From: Gammaproteobacteria bacterium
GTDB taxonomy: Bacteria; Pseudomonadota; Gammaproteobacteria; Pseudomonadales; Azotimanducaceae
NCBI GenBank assembly: GCA_026709225.1
Contig: JAPOTJ010000003.1
Location: 1 to 41,229 of the forward strand
DNA length: 41,229 bases
Reading direction: 5' to 3'
Shown in pieces: positions 1 through 8,853 of this stretch (position 1 is its first letter; the number at the start of each line of letters is the position of its first letter). Below the pieces are notes generated by a model, which saw nothing but the letters and a program-made list of their open reading frames with translations, did not search any database and was not told where the DNA came from. A program made the position numbers and the translations under genes.

Positions 1-113
1 CATGATCGTGGTGCGGAAGATTTAAAATCCTGCGCTTTTTTTTTTTTTTCCTTTCGTGGGCCCCCCCCCCCCCCCCCGCCCCCCCTCCCCCCCCCCCCCC
101 CCCCCCCCCCCCC
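1..113. repeat. Homopolymer T and C tracts at the window start
   Basis: A run of T (about 36-49) is followed by a nearly pure C tract (about 61-113) broken by only a few other bases. If translated this would give an implausible polyproline leader to the following gene. Tracts of this sort next to an abrupt change in composition are typical of sequencing or assembly artefacts at contig ends. I see no gene or signal here. Confidence 0.8.
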
Positions 114-232
114 GAACATCAGCGTCAGACGGGGGCGTTCGCTTCGCTTGGGATAACTCAAGCGATGCCTCGATGTCCTGGTATCAGTTCCGCTATAAGC
201 GATCTGATGGCCTCGTGAATCGGGGGAAGAAA

Positions 233-1972
233 ATGTCTTCGAGATATTTTGTATATCTGTTATTGATATTGGGTGTCAGTGGTTGGGCTGAAGCACCTAC
301 GGGATTAAGGTCGACCGTATCTGATTCGAGGGTGGTGCTCGAATGGGACAATCCCAACGATGCCTCTATAAGTCATTATCAATGGGCGTATAAGCCATCT
401 ACAGGTCTTTGGTCGCAATGGGCTGATATTGCGAGTAGTGATGCGAATACAACTACGCTCCGTGCGAGTGGATTAGTGAACGGCGTGTCGTATCGGTTTA
501 GGATACGTGCCATAGAAGGGAATGTAACGAGACAGACGTTAATAAACGGTAATCGTAATGACGCATATTTCCCTGTAAACGTGGGTGAACATGGGGCAAT
601 GTATTTGGATTTAGGAAAAGATGTTCTAAGTGGTAGATCTATAGCGAGTTATTTAGCGACCAACGGAAGTCCACCGCCGCTTACTCAAGATCAATATAAC
701 AACCTGAGTTATTGGCAATCCCGCTTTACAGTGCCAGATGTAATTTCTAATGGTTATATTGAGAGGTGGAAGCCTTGGCAAACGCCTTGGGTAAACATGA
801 GCGTTACAGACGAATGTAAATCTGGCAATCAACGTATATGTTTTAGGATGCAGGGACTTTCGAAGAACACTTGGCACTTGTATCAATTCAGGATGGTATT
901 CCATGCGGTAGCGAGAGAGTATGCTGAAAGCCGCAATACGATACCAGGCGATCCTGAGTTAAAACTAACTATAAGTGGTGTAAAAGATATTACACCTGAT
1001 TATTTTGAGAAGGGTTTATATGATAGGAGGTCCAAGCAGATTATATTCATCTTTTCTGAGAGGGTGACAGGCTTTGATATTAATGACATTGACATTGAAT
1101 GTGGTGTGAAATACGGGCAGTTATATCGGGTAGGTCTTATGAGCACTATAGACGGCATGAAAGACATTTATAAGATACGTATAAAGCCGACGAAATGTAA
1201 TGGAGATCAGATAAAAGTGCGCGTTCCTGCTGGTTCTGTGATGTATGAAGCTTCAGAGAATATGACACCGGTGACAAGACCCGGACCCAAAAATGACGCA
1301 TATGCGTATGCTTCATGCGAGCTTTGCTCGAATACTCAAAAGAAAGAAACTTCTGATCAAGAAGTTCAAAATGCACCACAGTCAGAATCCTCTGCAGAAG
1401 AGCCCGTAAGCTGCGTAGACGACAGTTTGAAAAAGAGAATAGTCAGCTATACAAAAGAGCAAGGAGAGCATACACCGCATGTACGGCGATGGAGAGAGGT
1501 CTTAGCGGCGTTTGGTGAAAAGAATGGACATGAGCCTATGGGTTCAGATGAGGCACAGACTTATTTAGACAAGGGCTGGATGCGATGGAAGCCTGTGGTT
1601 ACTACACTGAAGTGTTTAGAGAAGCGTTCAGGATTCACTTTGAATGCAGCGCAATCACAGACTCCTACATTTAATTTTCAAACGAACAGGGTGTTTGTTC
1701 CGAACTCGATGAACAACAGAGGCGTACTTCGTGTACAAAACAATTCTGATATAAGCGGTCGTGTTGTAATAACGCCGGTAAGCGATTATGGAAGAAGTTA
1801 TTCGCCTATCACGCTTTATTTGGATGCGAATGAGGCTGTGAATTTAGACGGGTTTGATATGGAGTATGGCAATCCTGATAAAGGGTTGCCGAAAGGCGTA
1901 GGCAGCGGTATAAACCATATAGAAATAGATTCTGATATCGATATAACGACATCAGGGCTTTTATTGGACTAG
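233..1972 (+). CDS. Secreted fibronectin type III domain protein
   Basis: The reading frame is open from the homopolymer tract, but I place the start at the ATG at 233. It has a purine-rich ribosome site (GGGGGA) about six bases upstream and begins a clear signal peptide (MSSRYFVYLLLILGVSGWA). The product is 579 residues. The mature protein opens with one fibronectin III domain (PTGLRSTVSDSRVVLEWDN to YRFRIRAIEGN). A middle section follows that I do not recognise. Around residues 410-480 is a module resembling one seen in bacterial surface proteins (VRRWREVLAAFG, then AQTYLDKGWMRWKPVV). The C-terminal part is beta-rich and could be an adhesion or matrix domain. The likely location is extracytoplasmic. 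The coding sequence is far AT-richer than the rest of the window, suggesting transfer or a chimeric contig. Just upstream and in frame (about 114-200) is a second fibronectin-like fragment. Confidence 0.65.
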   Translation: MSSRYFVYLLLILGVSGWAEAPTGLRSTVSDSRVVLEWDNPNDASISHYQWAYKPSTGLWSQWADIASSDANTTTLRASGLVNGVSYRFRIRAIEGNVTRQTLINGNRNDAYFPVNVGEHGAMYLDLGKDVLSGRSIASYLATNGSPPPLTQDQYNNLSYWQSRFTVPDVISNGYIERWKPWQTPWVNMSVTDECKSGNQRICFRMQGLSKNTWHLYQFRMVFHAVAREYAESRNTIPGDPELKLTISGVKDITPDYFEKGLYDRRSKQIIFIFSERVTGFDINDIDIECGVKYGQLYRVGLMSTIDGMKDIYKIRIKPTKCNGDQIKVRVPAGSVMYEASENMTPVTRPGPKNDAYAYASCELCSNTQKKETSDQEVQNAPQSESSAEEPVSCVDDSLKKRIVSYTKEQGEHTPHVRRWREVLAAFGEKNGHEPMGSDEAQTYLDKGWMRWKPVVTTLKCLEKRSGFTLNAAQSQTPTFNFQTNRVFVPNSMNNRGVLRVQNNSDISGRVVITPVSDYGRSYSPITLYLDANEAVNLDGFDMEYGNPDKGLPKGVGSGINHIEIDSDIDITTSGLLLD

Positions 1973-2013
1973 TGCTCAGTCAAACTAAGTCGCAGGTGGA
2001 AAGGACGCTGCAC

Positions 2014-2604
2014 TTACGAAGTCACGGCACCGAGCACGGAACCAAGCATGAGCATGACGACCGCAGTCAGCGTCATGATTGTCCAGCGCCGAATTTCCAC
2101 GAGTTCGGTTCGTAGGCCTTTCATGTCCGTGCGAAATTCCCCACGGAGATCGCTCATGTCCCCGTTGACCTCCCCCCGCAATCCGTCCATGTTCCCACGG
2201 ATTTCCCCGCGGAGTCCGTCCATATCGCCACGGTTTTCCTTGCGGAGTTCGCCCATGTCCCCGCGGAGTCCGTCCATGTCCGCGCGGATTTCCTTGCGGA
2301 ATCCGTCCATCTCCCCACGGACTTCCTCGCGGAACTCGCCCATATCGCTACGGATTTCCCCGCGGAGTCCGTCCATGTCCGCACGGATTTCCTTGCGGAG
2401 TTCGCTCATGTCCCCGCGGAATTCTTCGCGGAACTCTTTTTGAGATTCTCTCAACTCGTGAACAATTCGTTCGTTCGCCGCCTCTTGTCGAGAGAAGACC
2501 TGATCAAGCAGTCGTACAAGCCCTTCCGTCTGATGCGGGGAAAAGCCGCTTGTTGCCAGGTCAGTCGCCATTTCCTGATATTCGTTTAAGTTTGGCTTAA
2601 GCAT
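2014..2604 (-). CDS. Hendecad-repeat coiled-coil protein with C-terminal membrane anchor
   Basis: The product is 196 residues from the ATG at 2604, which has an AAGGTG ribosome site seven bases upstream. A longer in-frame start at 2682 lacks support. Order: an N-terminal helical segment (NLNEYQEMATDLATSGFSP), a charged heptad/hendecad coiled coil through most of the protein, and a C-terminal hydrophobic stretch (WTIMTLTAVVMLMLGSVLGA) that should anchor it in the membrane. The coiled coil is built from about nine 11-residue units of the type RxDMDGLRGEI, encoded by imperfect 33-bp DNA repeats at about 2104-2440. The architecture resembles DUF1640/CCDC90-type bacterial coiled-coil proteins, whose function is not settled. 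That assignment is by architecture only. The opposite strand of the repeats is also open but is a composition shadow. Confidence 0.7.
   Translation of the reverse strand: MLKPNLNEYQEMATDLATSGFSPHQTEGLVRLLDQVFSRQEAANERIVHELRESQKEFREEFRGDMSELRKEIRADMDGLRGEIRSDMGEFREEVRGEMDGFRKEIRADMDGLRGDMGELRKENRGDMDGLRGEIRGNMDGLRGEVNGDMSDLRGEFRTDMKGLRTELVEIRRWTIMTLTAVVMLMLGSVLGAVTS
2104..2440 (-). repeat. Imperfect 33-bp tandem repeats encoding hendecads
   Basis: Units ending in gtccgtccatgtcc or close variants recur roughly every 33 bases and encode the 11-residue coiled-coil units of the surrounding gene. One unit is shortened to 21 bases (residues GELRKEN), so the register shifts by four residues there. 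Confidence 0.8.
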
Positions 2605-2795
2605 GACTATACACCTTTCGGAAGAACGCTGTGAGGTGCAAACCAACCTACATTGAATCTCTGTGAGAAGCAACGAGTGCATTGTAGGAAATCGCCGCGA
2701 ATTGATGTGCGATTCTGACTCGACGAGCCATCCCGCAGGCGCGCAAGCAAAAGACTACAATACTCAATTGTCTAATTCCGAACTTGTTCGCTCCG

Positions 2796-3956
2796 ATGCC
2801 GCCGTCAGATTCGCGAGGCTTTCGCACCCGCTCAATTCATGCCGGCCAATACCGGGATGAAGCCACCGGGTCAGTCATCACGCCGCTCTTTCTGACTTCG
2901 ACCTACGAGCAGCCGGCGCCGGGCGAGCATACAGGCTACGAGTATTCCCGCTCCGGCAATCCCACGCGCGCGGCCTTTGAAGCCTGCATCGCCAATCTCG
3001 AAGGCGCTCGCTACGGGTTTGCGACCGCCTCCGGCAATCTTGCCACGGGCACCGCCATGTTCCTGCTCAAAGCGGGCGACCATGTGGTTGCTTCCGATGA
3101 CCTTTACGGTGGCACCGTGCGCCTCTTTGATCAACTGTTCACGGCGTTCGGCATTGCGTTTTCCTATGTCGATATGACCAACATCGACAATCTGCGCGGT
3201 GCGATGCAAAGCAACACGCGCATGGTGTGGGTGGAGACGCCGTCAAACCCCTTGACGAAGATCATCGACATCGTCGCTGCGGCCGAGATTGCGCACGCGC
3301 ACGAGGCGTTGCTCGCGGTAGACAACACCTTCCTGAGCCCAGCGTTCCAGCGCCCAATCGAACTTGGCGCCGATCTGGTCGTGCACTCGACCACCAAGTA
3401 TCTTGGCGGCCACAGCGACCTCGTCGCGGGGGTGATGGTGACTGACGATGATGCCCTTGGCGAGCGGCTCGCCTATATCTCCAACGCGCTCGGCATCATC
3501 CAGGCGACCTTCGATGCCTGGCTCAGCCTGCGCAGCTTGAAGACGCTCGATGTCCGCATGAAGGCCCATGAGCGCAATGCCCTGTCCTTGGCGCAGTTCT
3601 TAAGCGACCACGACAAGGTGCAACGCGTGTATTACCCAGGACTGCCTTCGCATCCGCAGCATGCGCTCGCCACACGGCAAATGTCGGGCTATGGCGGCAT
3701 GCTGTCGTTTGACATCAAGGGCGGTCTCGACGCGGCGCGCCGCGTCTTGCAAGCAACGGAAGTTTTCACGCTCGCCGAAAGCCTTGGCGGTGTCGAGTCC
3801 TTGATCGAACATCCTGCCCTGATGACCCATGCGAGCATGCCACAGGCCATGCGCGAGGCCGCTGGCCTGACCGACTCATTGATTCGCGTCAGCGTTGGCA
3901 TTGAGGATATAGATGATCTGAAGAATGACCTCGAGAATGCGCTTGCACATGCCTGA
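2796..3956 (+). CDS. Cys/Met-metabolism PLP-dependent enzyme (cystathionine gamma-synthase/lyase type)
   Basis: The product is 386 residues, normal for the family, from ATG 2796. A TTG at 2784 is an alternative. It is a fold-type I pyridoxal-phosphate enzyme of the Cys/Met metabolism family. Visible motifs are YSRSGNPTR near residue 50 (phosphate and substrate contacts from the neighbouring subunit), SGNLATG near 80, DDLYGGT near 103, AVDNTF near 175 and the PLP lysine in [12 protein letters not shown] (lysine about residue 201). The C-terminal [20 protein letters not shown] and RVSVGIED are typical of cystathionine gamma-synthase, gamma-lyase and beta-lyase. Sequence alone does not decide among them, so no symbol is given. 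It acts in cytoplasmic transsulfuration or methionine synthesis. The following gene overlaps its end, suggesting cotranscription. Confidence 0.9.
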   Translation: MPPSDSRGFRTRSIHAGQYRDEATGSVITPLFLTSTYEQPAPGEHTGYEYSRSGNPTRAAFEACIANLEGARYGFATASGNLATGTAMFLLKAGDHVVASDDLYGGTVRLFDQLFTAFGIAFSYVDMTNIDNLRGAMQSNTRMVWVETPSNPLTKIIDIVAAAEIAHAHEALLAVDNTFLSPAFQRPIELGADLVVHSTTKYLGGHSDLVAGVMVTDDDALGERLAYISNALGIIQATFDAWLSLRSLKTLDVRMKAHERNALSLAQFLSDHDKVQRVYYPGLPSHPQHALATRQMSGYGGMLSFDIKGGLDAARRVLQATEVFTLAESLGGVESLIEHPALMTHASMPQAMREAAGLTDSLIRVSVGIEDIDDLKNDLENALAHA

Positions 3957-4449
3957 TGGGCGGATCATCGACGATCTTGCCGCGCATCTCGGAAAGGCTG
4001 GCGCGCCCGACCGCGCAGCCATGCACATGGGTTTGCTGCTCGCCTGGTGCGCGAACCACGATCTGCTTTCGCAAGCCTGCAAGCGACAGCACGCCGACCT
4101 TATCCTGAAGACGCGAGTGCGGGAACTCGATGGCAGCGAACTCTTTGTGCGCATGGCGGCTGGCCGACTCGACACGGGCTTTTTCTCCGAGGCTGGCCGC
4201 CGCTTCGTCGAGTCCTACTACGAGGACTATCTGCACGACTACGCCGTCGCACTTGGACTCGATCCGGCTCATCCTTACCCGGACGGCTCGGATATGAATG
4301 CGTGGGACGCCTATGATCTCGTCGCGCCGGTGCTCACCAAGCGGCTTCAGGCGAGCCTTGCGCCGCCTACGCGCGCGAAGGTCGTCAATCTGTTTTCGAA
4401 ACGCCCGAAGCCCGCGGGGAAGCGCCCGTGGCTGCGCCTTGTGCGTTAG
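3949..4449 (+). CDS. Small conserved protein of DUF7832-like type
   Basis: I choose ATG 3949 (166 residues), which overlaps the preceding PLP-enzyme gene by eight bases. In-frame ATGs at 3937 and 3925 are equally possible and would lengthen the overlap. The N-terminal half carries AMHMGLLLAWCANHDLLS followed by a helical, acidic stretch (ESYYEDYLHDYAVALGL). This recalls DUF7832-type proteins, which have an AxxHxGxxLAW-like motif, but I hold that only as a resemblance. The tail is basic (FSKRPKPAGKRPWLRLVR). There is no signal peptide or membrane segment. Nothing in the sequence gives a function. The context suggests coexpression with the PLP enzyme. Confidence 0.7.
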   Translation: MPDGRIIDDLAAHLGKAGAPDRAAMHMGLLLAWCANHDLLSQACKRQHADLILKTRVRELDGSELFVRMAAGRLDTGFFSEAGRRFVESYYEDYLHDYAVALGLDPAHPYPDGSDMNAWDAYDLVAPVLTKRLQASLAPPTRAKVVNLFSKRPKPAGKRPWLRLVR

Positions 4450-5324
4450 TCAGTCGATTCATCGGGATCAAGGATATCCTGCGTACGCAATTCAAAATCG
4501 CTCGCGTCGTGGCGCTCGTGCAGTTGCCTGGATTTGTCCCCAAAAGGCCGGTTCACCATTTGACCGCGCACGACGGCAGGCCGCTCGCCAACAGCCTCGA
4601 CCCAACGGTTCACATTGGCGTAGGTGTGCACCTGTAGGAATTCCGCGGCCTGATACGCGAGATTGCGCGCGAGACCCGCAAACCACGGCCAGATGGCCAT
4701 GTCCGCGATCGTGTACTCGTCACCGCAGACGTACTGTCGAGAAGCAAGGTTCTTGTCGAGCAGGTCGAGTTGCCGCTTCACTTCCATGGTGTAGCGATCA
4801 ATAGCGTATTCGATTTTGACGGGCGCATAGGCGTAGAAGTGGCCGAATCCACCGCCAAGCAGCGGTGTGCTGCCCATCTGCCAAAAGAGCCAGGACAGGC
4901 ATTCGGCGCGGGCATCGCCCGGCGGAATGAATTCACCGAACTTTTCTCCCAGATGGAGCAGGATGGCGCCCGACTCAAAAACCCGAACTGGTGAATCGCC
5001 GCTTCTGTCAACGAGCGCGGGGATCTTCGAGTTGGGGTTGGCGTCGACGAAGCCGCTACTGAACTGCGCACCCTCGCCGATGTTGATCAGCCACGCATCG
5101 TACTCTGCGCCGGAATGTCCTTTGGCGAGTAGCTCTTCAAGCATGATCGTAACTTTGACGCCGTTCGGCGTTCCGAGTGAATAGAGCTGCAGCGGATGCT
5201 TGCCGACCGGCAACGCCTTCTCAAATCGGGCGCCAGCCGTCGGGCGATTGATGTTGCCGAACGCTTGCGGCTTATCAGGGTCCCAAGTCCAGACTTGGGG
5301 CGGTTGGTAGGCTTCTTCTGGCAT
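4446..5324 (-). CDS. yghU: YghU-type glutathione S-transferase / disulfide-bond oxidoreductase
   Basis: The product is 292 residues, close to E. coli YghU. It shows the long N-terminal extension of this class (VWTWDPDKPQAFGNINRPTAG), then a thioredoxin-like glutathione-binding domain with TPNGVKVTIMLEEL (about 52-65), NPNSKIPAL (96-104) and ESGAILLHLGEKFG (117-130). A helical C-terminal domain follows, including the YTIADMAIWPW motif. YghU-family enzymes bind two glutathiones and have disulfide-bond reductase and some peroxidase activity; that is family knowledge. It is cytoplasmic. It converges on the preceding gene, sharing a few bases at the stops (4446-4449), and is divergent from the acetyltransferase gene, so both promoters must lie in 5325-5400. 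Several other frames are open here but are shadows. Confidence 0.93.
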   Translation of the reverse strand: MPEEAYQPPQVWTWDPDKPQAFGNINRPTAGARFEKALPVGKHPLQLYSLGTPNGVKVTIMLEELLAKGHSGAEYDAWLINIGEGAQFSSGFVDANPNSKIPALVDRSGDSPVRVFESGAILLHLGEKFGEFIPPGDARAECLSWLFWQMGSTPLLGGGFGHFYAYAPVKIEYAIDRYTMEVKRQLDLLDKNLASRQYVCGDEYTIADMAIWPWFAGLARNLAYQAAEFLQVHTYANVNRWVEAVGERPAVVRGQMVNRPFGDKSRQLHERHDASDFELRTQDILDPDESTD

Positions 5325-5400
5325 AAACGATGCTCGTAGTGGGTCAAAGCTGCCTATTATCCCTTGTCATAATGCGCAATCTCTGCAACACGCCGTATTC

Positions 5401-5781
5401 GTGAACATCGTTCGCCCGCTCCCGCACGAAGTCCCTTGGCAGTTGCTCGGCCTTGCGCCGCCTGCGGGCAATGAAGACATCACGCGACTGATGCGCATCG
5501 CCAAGTCGGAAGATGGCATTCTCGGCGGCTACCTGCTCGAAGAACCACACGGAGAGTCAGGCGTGTGGCGGATTTTGCGGCTTGCCGTCAGGGAATCGGC
5601 GCGCCGCCAAGGTCTTGGCTACTATCTGGTCGGCCATGCGACCGGCGTCGCCGAATCACGCGGCGCGACCGAGATACGCGTTGAATGTCAGCAGGACAGG
5701 CCCGCGTGGCGACTCTTTTGTCGCTACGGCTACCAGCCTGTCGCAAGCGGCAAGTTGTGTTTCTTCACGTATGGCGAGTGA
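5401..5781 (+). CDS. GNAT family N-acetyltransferase
   Basis: The product is 126 residues from a GTG start, and the whole protein is one GNAT fold. The acetyl-CoA pyrophosphate loop is visible as RRQGLGYYLVGHA (about 62-74), preceded by the core strand VWRILRLAVRESA and followed by IRVECQQDRPAWRLFCRYGYQPV, the usual C-terminal strand-helix-strand. The substrate cannot be told from sequence. It is divergent from yghU and ends 31 bases before the response-regulator start, so it may be cotranscribed with it. The N-terminus is short, and a start further upstream is excluded by the intergenic space. Confidence 0.85.
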   Translation: MNIVRPLPHEVPWQLLGLAPPAGNEDITRLMRIAKSEDGILGGYLLEEPHGESGVWRILRLAVRESARRQGLGYYLVGHATGVAESRGATEIRVECQQDRPAWRLFCRYGYQPVASGKLCFFTYGE

Positions 5782-5812
5782 TACATTAATATGTTCTGAA
5801 CGGCGAGATACC

Positions 5813-6520
5813 GTGAACAATCTGCACGTGCTGCTTGTTGAAGACCACCGCACACTTGCGGAAACAACTGGCGCCTACATCGAAGCCTGCGGCCATTCGG
5901 TGGACTACGCCGCCGACGGCTTGGTGGCCTTGCACTTGGCGGTGACCGAACGCTACGACGTGATCGTGCTTGACCTCATGCTGCCTGGGGTGGATGGCAT
6001 GACCGTATGCAAGCGTCTGCGCACTGACGCCAAGATCGCCACGCCGATTATCATGCTCACCGCCCGCGACCAGCTCGACGACAAATTGAGTGGATTCGAG
6101 GCTGGCGCCGATGACTACTTAATCAAGCCGTTCGACATGCCCGAACTGGCGGCGCGAATTGAAGCCTTGGCGCGGCGCTCGAAGGGCATCAAAGTCCGCT
6201 ATGAACTGGCAGAGCTGACACTCGATGCCGAGACACTCGAGGTGCATCGCCAAGGGCAACCGATTGCGCTCACTGGCACCGCTTTCGAGATTCTGCGCGT
6301 ATTGATGCGTGAACACCCAAAGGTCGTCTCAAGGCGGGCGCTTGAGCAGGCGCTGTGGGGCGATGAACCGCCTGAGAGCGACGCCTTGCGCAGCCATCTG
6401 TACAAACTTCGCCAAGCGCTTGATCGACCCTTCGAGAAGCCATTGGTTGCCACCATGCCTGGCCGCGGCTATCGGCTTGACGTTGCCGAGAATGTCAAGT
6501 CGAATGGGCGGCGAACCTGA
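5813..6520 (+). CDS. OmpR-family two-component response regulator
   Basis: The product is 235 residues from GTG 5813 (NNLHVLLVEDHRTLAET). The frame is open further upstream, but there it overlaps the acetyltransferase gene, so I reject the longer start. The receiver domain (about 1-118) has the acidic pair E10/D11, phospho-acceptor D54 in VIVLDLMLPGVDG, the TxR switch in IIMLTARDQ and the lysine in DDYLIKPFDMPEL. The C-terminal winged-helix domain (about 130-225) includes LTGTAFEILRVLMREHPKVV and the recognition helix region RSHLYKLRQALD. It is a cytoplasmic transcription factor. It faces a histidine kinase gene tail to tail with a 26-bp overlap, an unusual arrangement for a cognate pair, but no other partner is in the window. 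Confidence 0.92.
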   Translation: MNNLHVLLVEDHRTLAETTGAYIEACGHSVDYAADGLVALHLAVTERYDVIVLDLMLPGVDGMTVCKRLRTDAKIATPIIMLTARDQLDDKLSGFEAGADDYLIKPFDMPELAARIEALARRSKGIKVRYELAELTLDAETLEVHRQGQPIALTGTAFEILRVLMREHPKVVSRRALEQALWGDEPPESDALRSHLYKLRQALDRPFEKPLVATMPGRGYRLDVAENVKSNGRRT

Positions 6521-7832
6521 TCTCCACAGTCGTCCCCTGCCCTGGCTGGCTGCGGGCGTTCGTCGTCCATCCGTACTGTCGGCAGAGCCGACGAACAATG
6601 GCGAGTCCAAGACCATGCCCCTTGCTCGCGCCGCGGCTCGCTTCGGCCCGATAGAAAGGCTCAAACATGTTGGCGAGTTCTTCTCGGGACATGCCAATGC
6701 CGTTGTCCTCAACGCGAATGCCATCCGCGAACAGTGTCACTTCGATCACGCCGTCGGTCGTATAGGCAATGGCATTGCGCAGCAGGTTTCCCACGACGCT
6801 GCGCAGCACGGCGACTGGCGCATCGACCTCGGTCTCGGCCTCTACCTTTGCGCTGAGCACATTTCCACGTTTCTCCGCTGCGGCCTGCATGGCCTCCACT
6901 TCGTCAAGAAGAAGGGATGCCACGGGGGTCGGTGATGCGGGCGGTGCATTGTCGGCAGCGTTGCGTGCGAGCAGCAGAAGCGTTTCAAGGAGCGACTCCA
7001 TCTCGTCAGCGGTGCGGCGCATGCGCTTGAGCGCGTCGTGGTCGTGCGCGGGCCGCTCGCGATTGCGCTCAAGCAAATCCAAGGAGCCTTTGAAGACCGC
7101 AAGCGGTGTGCGCAGCTCATGGCCGGCATCTCGGGTGAATAACCGCTCACGCTCCACCGCGTCGGTCAGGCGCATGGCAAAGTGCTCAAGCGCGTCGATC
7201 ATGGTCGCAACCTCGGTATCGGCGTTAGCGCGCAGTGATGCGAAGTCGAGCGCGAGTCCGCCCCTATTGTTGATGTTATCGAGGTCTGCGATGTCGAGCT
7301 GTCGTGCAATGCGCACAATCGGAGACAGCGCCGCCTGCGACCAGCGATAGGCGACGAAGAGCAGCCCGTAGATGAGCAGCAACACGATCGATAGCGGCAA
7401 GGTGCCGAAATAGAAGGCGAGATCGGACACTTGCCCAGCCTCGAATACCAGATAGAGACGAAATCCATCTTGGTCGGACACATGCACGAGCTTGCTGAAC
7501 CCATCCAAGTGTAGGCGCCGAAATCCCGGCGCCTCGGTATGCAGCGCTGCAGGCAGACTCTCCGAGCGGTCAGCGTGAGGGCTGTCGGGACCCATCAGGT
7601 ATCCACGCAGATTGGCGGTATTGGGGAGCGCCTGCTGCGGATCGGTTCTCCACAGCGCCCAGAAGTGCGCGGCCTCGGCATTGAGCGCCCGTCGCGTCAA
7701 TAGATCCTCGACGACGAGTTGTGTGATGAAGATGCCGATCAGCGTTGCCGTGCCGATGACGGTGAGCTGCACGGCAAACAGTCGCCCAAGGCGCGCACGC
7801 AGCCCGGGGCGTCGGTGCGATGTCTCATTCAT
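6495..7832 (-). CDS. Membrane sensor histidine kinase
   Basis: The product is 445 residues from ATG 7832. An upstream TTG at 7841 would overlap the previous gene further. Architecture: a short basic N-terminus, membrane helix 1 (about 17-45), a periplasmic sensor of roughly 100 residues, membrane helix 2 (about 148-168, FGTLPLSIVLLLIYGLLFVA), a HAMP-like linker, the H-box RDAGHELRTPLAVFKGSLD, then the HATPase domain with N-box NLLRNAIAYTT and G-boxes VEDNGIGM and GHGLGLAIVRRL. It should autophosphorylate and signal to the convergent OmpR-type regulator. Its ATG is five bases from the stop of the CFA-like gene, so it is probably the last gene of the lipid operon. A role in sensing membrane state is inference from this position. 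Confidence 0.92.
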   Translation of the reverse strand: MNETSHRRPGLRARLGRLFAVQLTVIGTATLIGIFITQLVVEDLLTRRALNAEAAHFWALWRTDPQQALPNTANLRGYLMGPDSPHADRSESLPAALHTEAPGFRRLHLDGFSKLVHVSDQDGFRLYLVFEAGQVSDLAFYFGTLPLSIVLLLIYGLLFVAYRWSQAALSPIVRIARQLDIADLDNINNRGGLALDFASLRANADTEVATMIDALEHFAMRLTDAVERERLFTRDAGHELRTPLAVFKGSLDLLERNRERPAHDHDALKRMRRTADEMESLLETLLLLARNAADNAPPASPTPVASLLLDEVEAMQAAAEKRGNVLSAKVEAETEVDAPVAVLRSVVGNLLRNAIAYTTDGVIEVTLFADGIRVEDNGIGMSREELANMFEPFYRAEASRGASKGHGLGLAIVRRLCRQYGWTTNARSQPGQGTTVEIRFAAHST

Positions 7833-8853
7833 GCGGCGCAAAGAGATAGTGGGCGATCAGCCACTCGTTGCCGTTCGAGTAGCCAAACAGCGCCTCGCAC
7901 GCGATGAAGAACATGCGCCAGCGCTGCAGGGCGCGGCGAACGTCTGTCTCACCGCCCGCAAGGGCGGCGGTTGCGTCCGCTCGTGCTGCGTCTAATTTCT
8001 CAAGCCAGGCGCGCGCGGTCTTGCAATAGTGGTTGCCGGAGAGTTCCCAGCGCTCGGTCAAGCGCAGCTGCGCTTGAAAGCACAAGAGCGTGTCGCGCGC
8101 CGGCATCAGTCCGCCGGTGAAGAAGTGACGCGCCATCCAATTGGATTCGCCTTCGTCTTCGAAGGGGTAGATCAAGTGCCGGTGGCAAAAGATGTGCACG
8201 AACAACAGGCCATCTTCGTTCAGCCAGCCGCTGATTCGCTCAAGGAGCGATGCGTAGTTGCGCACATGCTCGAACATTTCGATCGATACCACGCGATCGA
8301 AGCGCCCGTCGAGCTGTAGTTCGTTGACATCGGCTGTGCGCACTTCGATATTGTTGAGGCCAAGGGCGTGAGCGCGCGCCTCGATCATCGCTTTCTGCGA
8401 GTGCGAGTTCGACACGGCCAGAATGCGCGACCTAGGGTAGCGCTCCGCTGCCCACAAGGTGAACGCACCCCATCCGCAGCCAAGATCGAGGATGCGCATG
8501 CCGTCCTCAAGCCGAGCGCGCTCGCCGTAGAGTGCGAGCATGGCGGTTTCTGCCTCGGCAAGCGTAGATACCCCCTCCGGCCAATAGCACGCGCTGTATT
8601 TCATGCGCGGGCCGAGCACATGTCGAAAGAACGCCGCTGGCACTTCGTAGTGCTGCTCGTTGACGGTGTCCGGCTGCAAGGCGAGGGGGCTTTGCCGCAG
8701 TTCGTCGAGCATGGCCGCATAGCGCCGGGAAGCACGCTCGACGTCATCCGAGCATTCCTGACGCAGCCGTTCACGAGAGAGTCTCCGCGCGCCAAGTCTG
8801 ATCAGCGCATCGGGCAGCAGACCGCGTTCGGCGAGATCAAGGACTCGGCGCAT
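7825..8853 (-). CDS. CFA-synthase-family SAM methyltransferase, coclaurine N-methyltransferase-like
   Basis: The product is 342 residues. It belongs to the cyclopropane-fatty-acyl-phospholipid synthase methyltransferase family. The core contains MKYSACYWPEGVSTLAEAE, the SAM-binding MRILDLGCGWGAFTLWAAE (motif I) and FDRVVSIEMFEHVRNY. The segment around KYSACYW and the ending resemble the plant coclaurine N-methyltransferase branch of this family more than classical Cfa. The methyl acceptor is therefore uncertain; lipid is likely from context. The N-terminal domain is shorter than in classical CFA synthase. It starts inside the end of the upstream cfa gene (17-bp overlap) and ends next to the histidine kinase start, so translation is probably coupled. 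Cytoplasmic, membrane-peripheral. Confidence 0.88.
   Translation of the reverse strand: MRRVLDLAERGLLPDALIRLGARRLSRERLRQECSDDVERASRRYAAMLDELRQSPLALQPDTVNEQHYEVPAAFFRHVLGPRMKYSACYWPEGVSTLAEAETAMLALYGERARLEDGMRILDLGCGWGAFTLWAAERYPRSRILAVSNSHSQKAMIEARAHALGLNNIEVRTADVNELQLDGRFDRVVSIEMFEHVRNYASLLERISGWLNEDGLLFVHIFCHRHLIYPFEDEGESNWMARHFFTGGLMPARDTLLCFQAQLRLTERWELSGNHYCKTARAWLEKLDAARADATAALAGGETDVRRALQRWRMFFIACEALFGYSNGNEWLIAHYLFAPHE

Noticed and set aside
56..232. Extending the fibronectin gene upstream through the C tract
   Set aside because: This gives a polyproline leader from a homopolymer and places the signal peptide internally; ATG 233 has a good ribosome site.
2048..2443. Plus-strand reading frame with SPRSPSMSARIS repeats
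   Set aside because: It is the antisense of the hendecad repeats; no ribosome site or domain.
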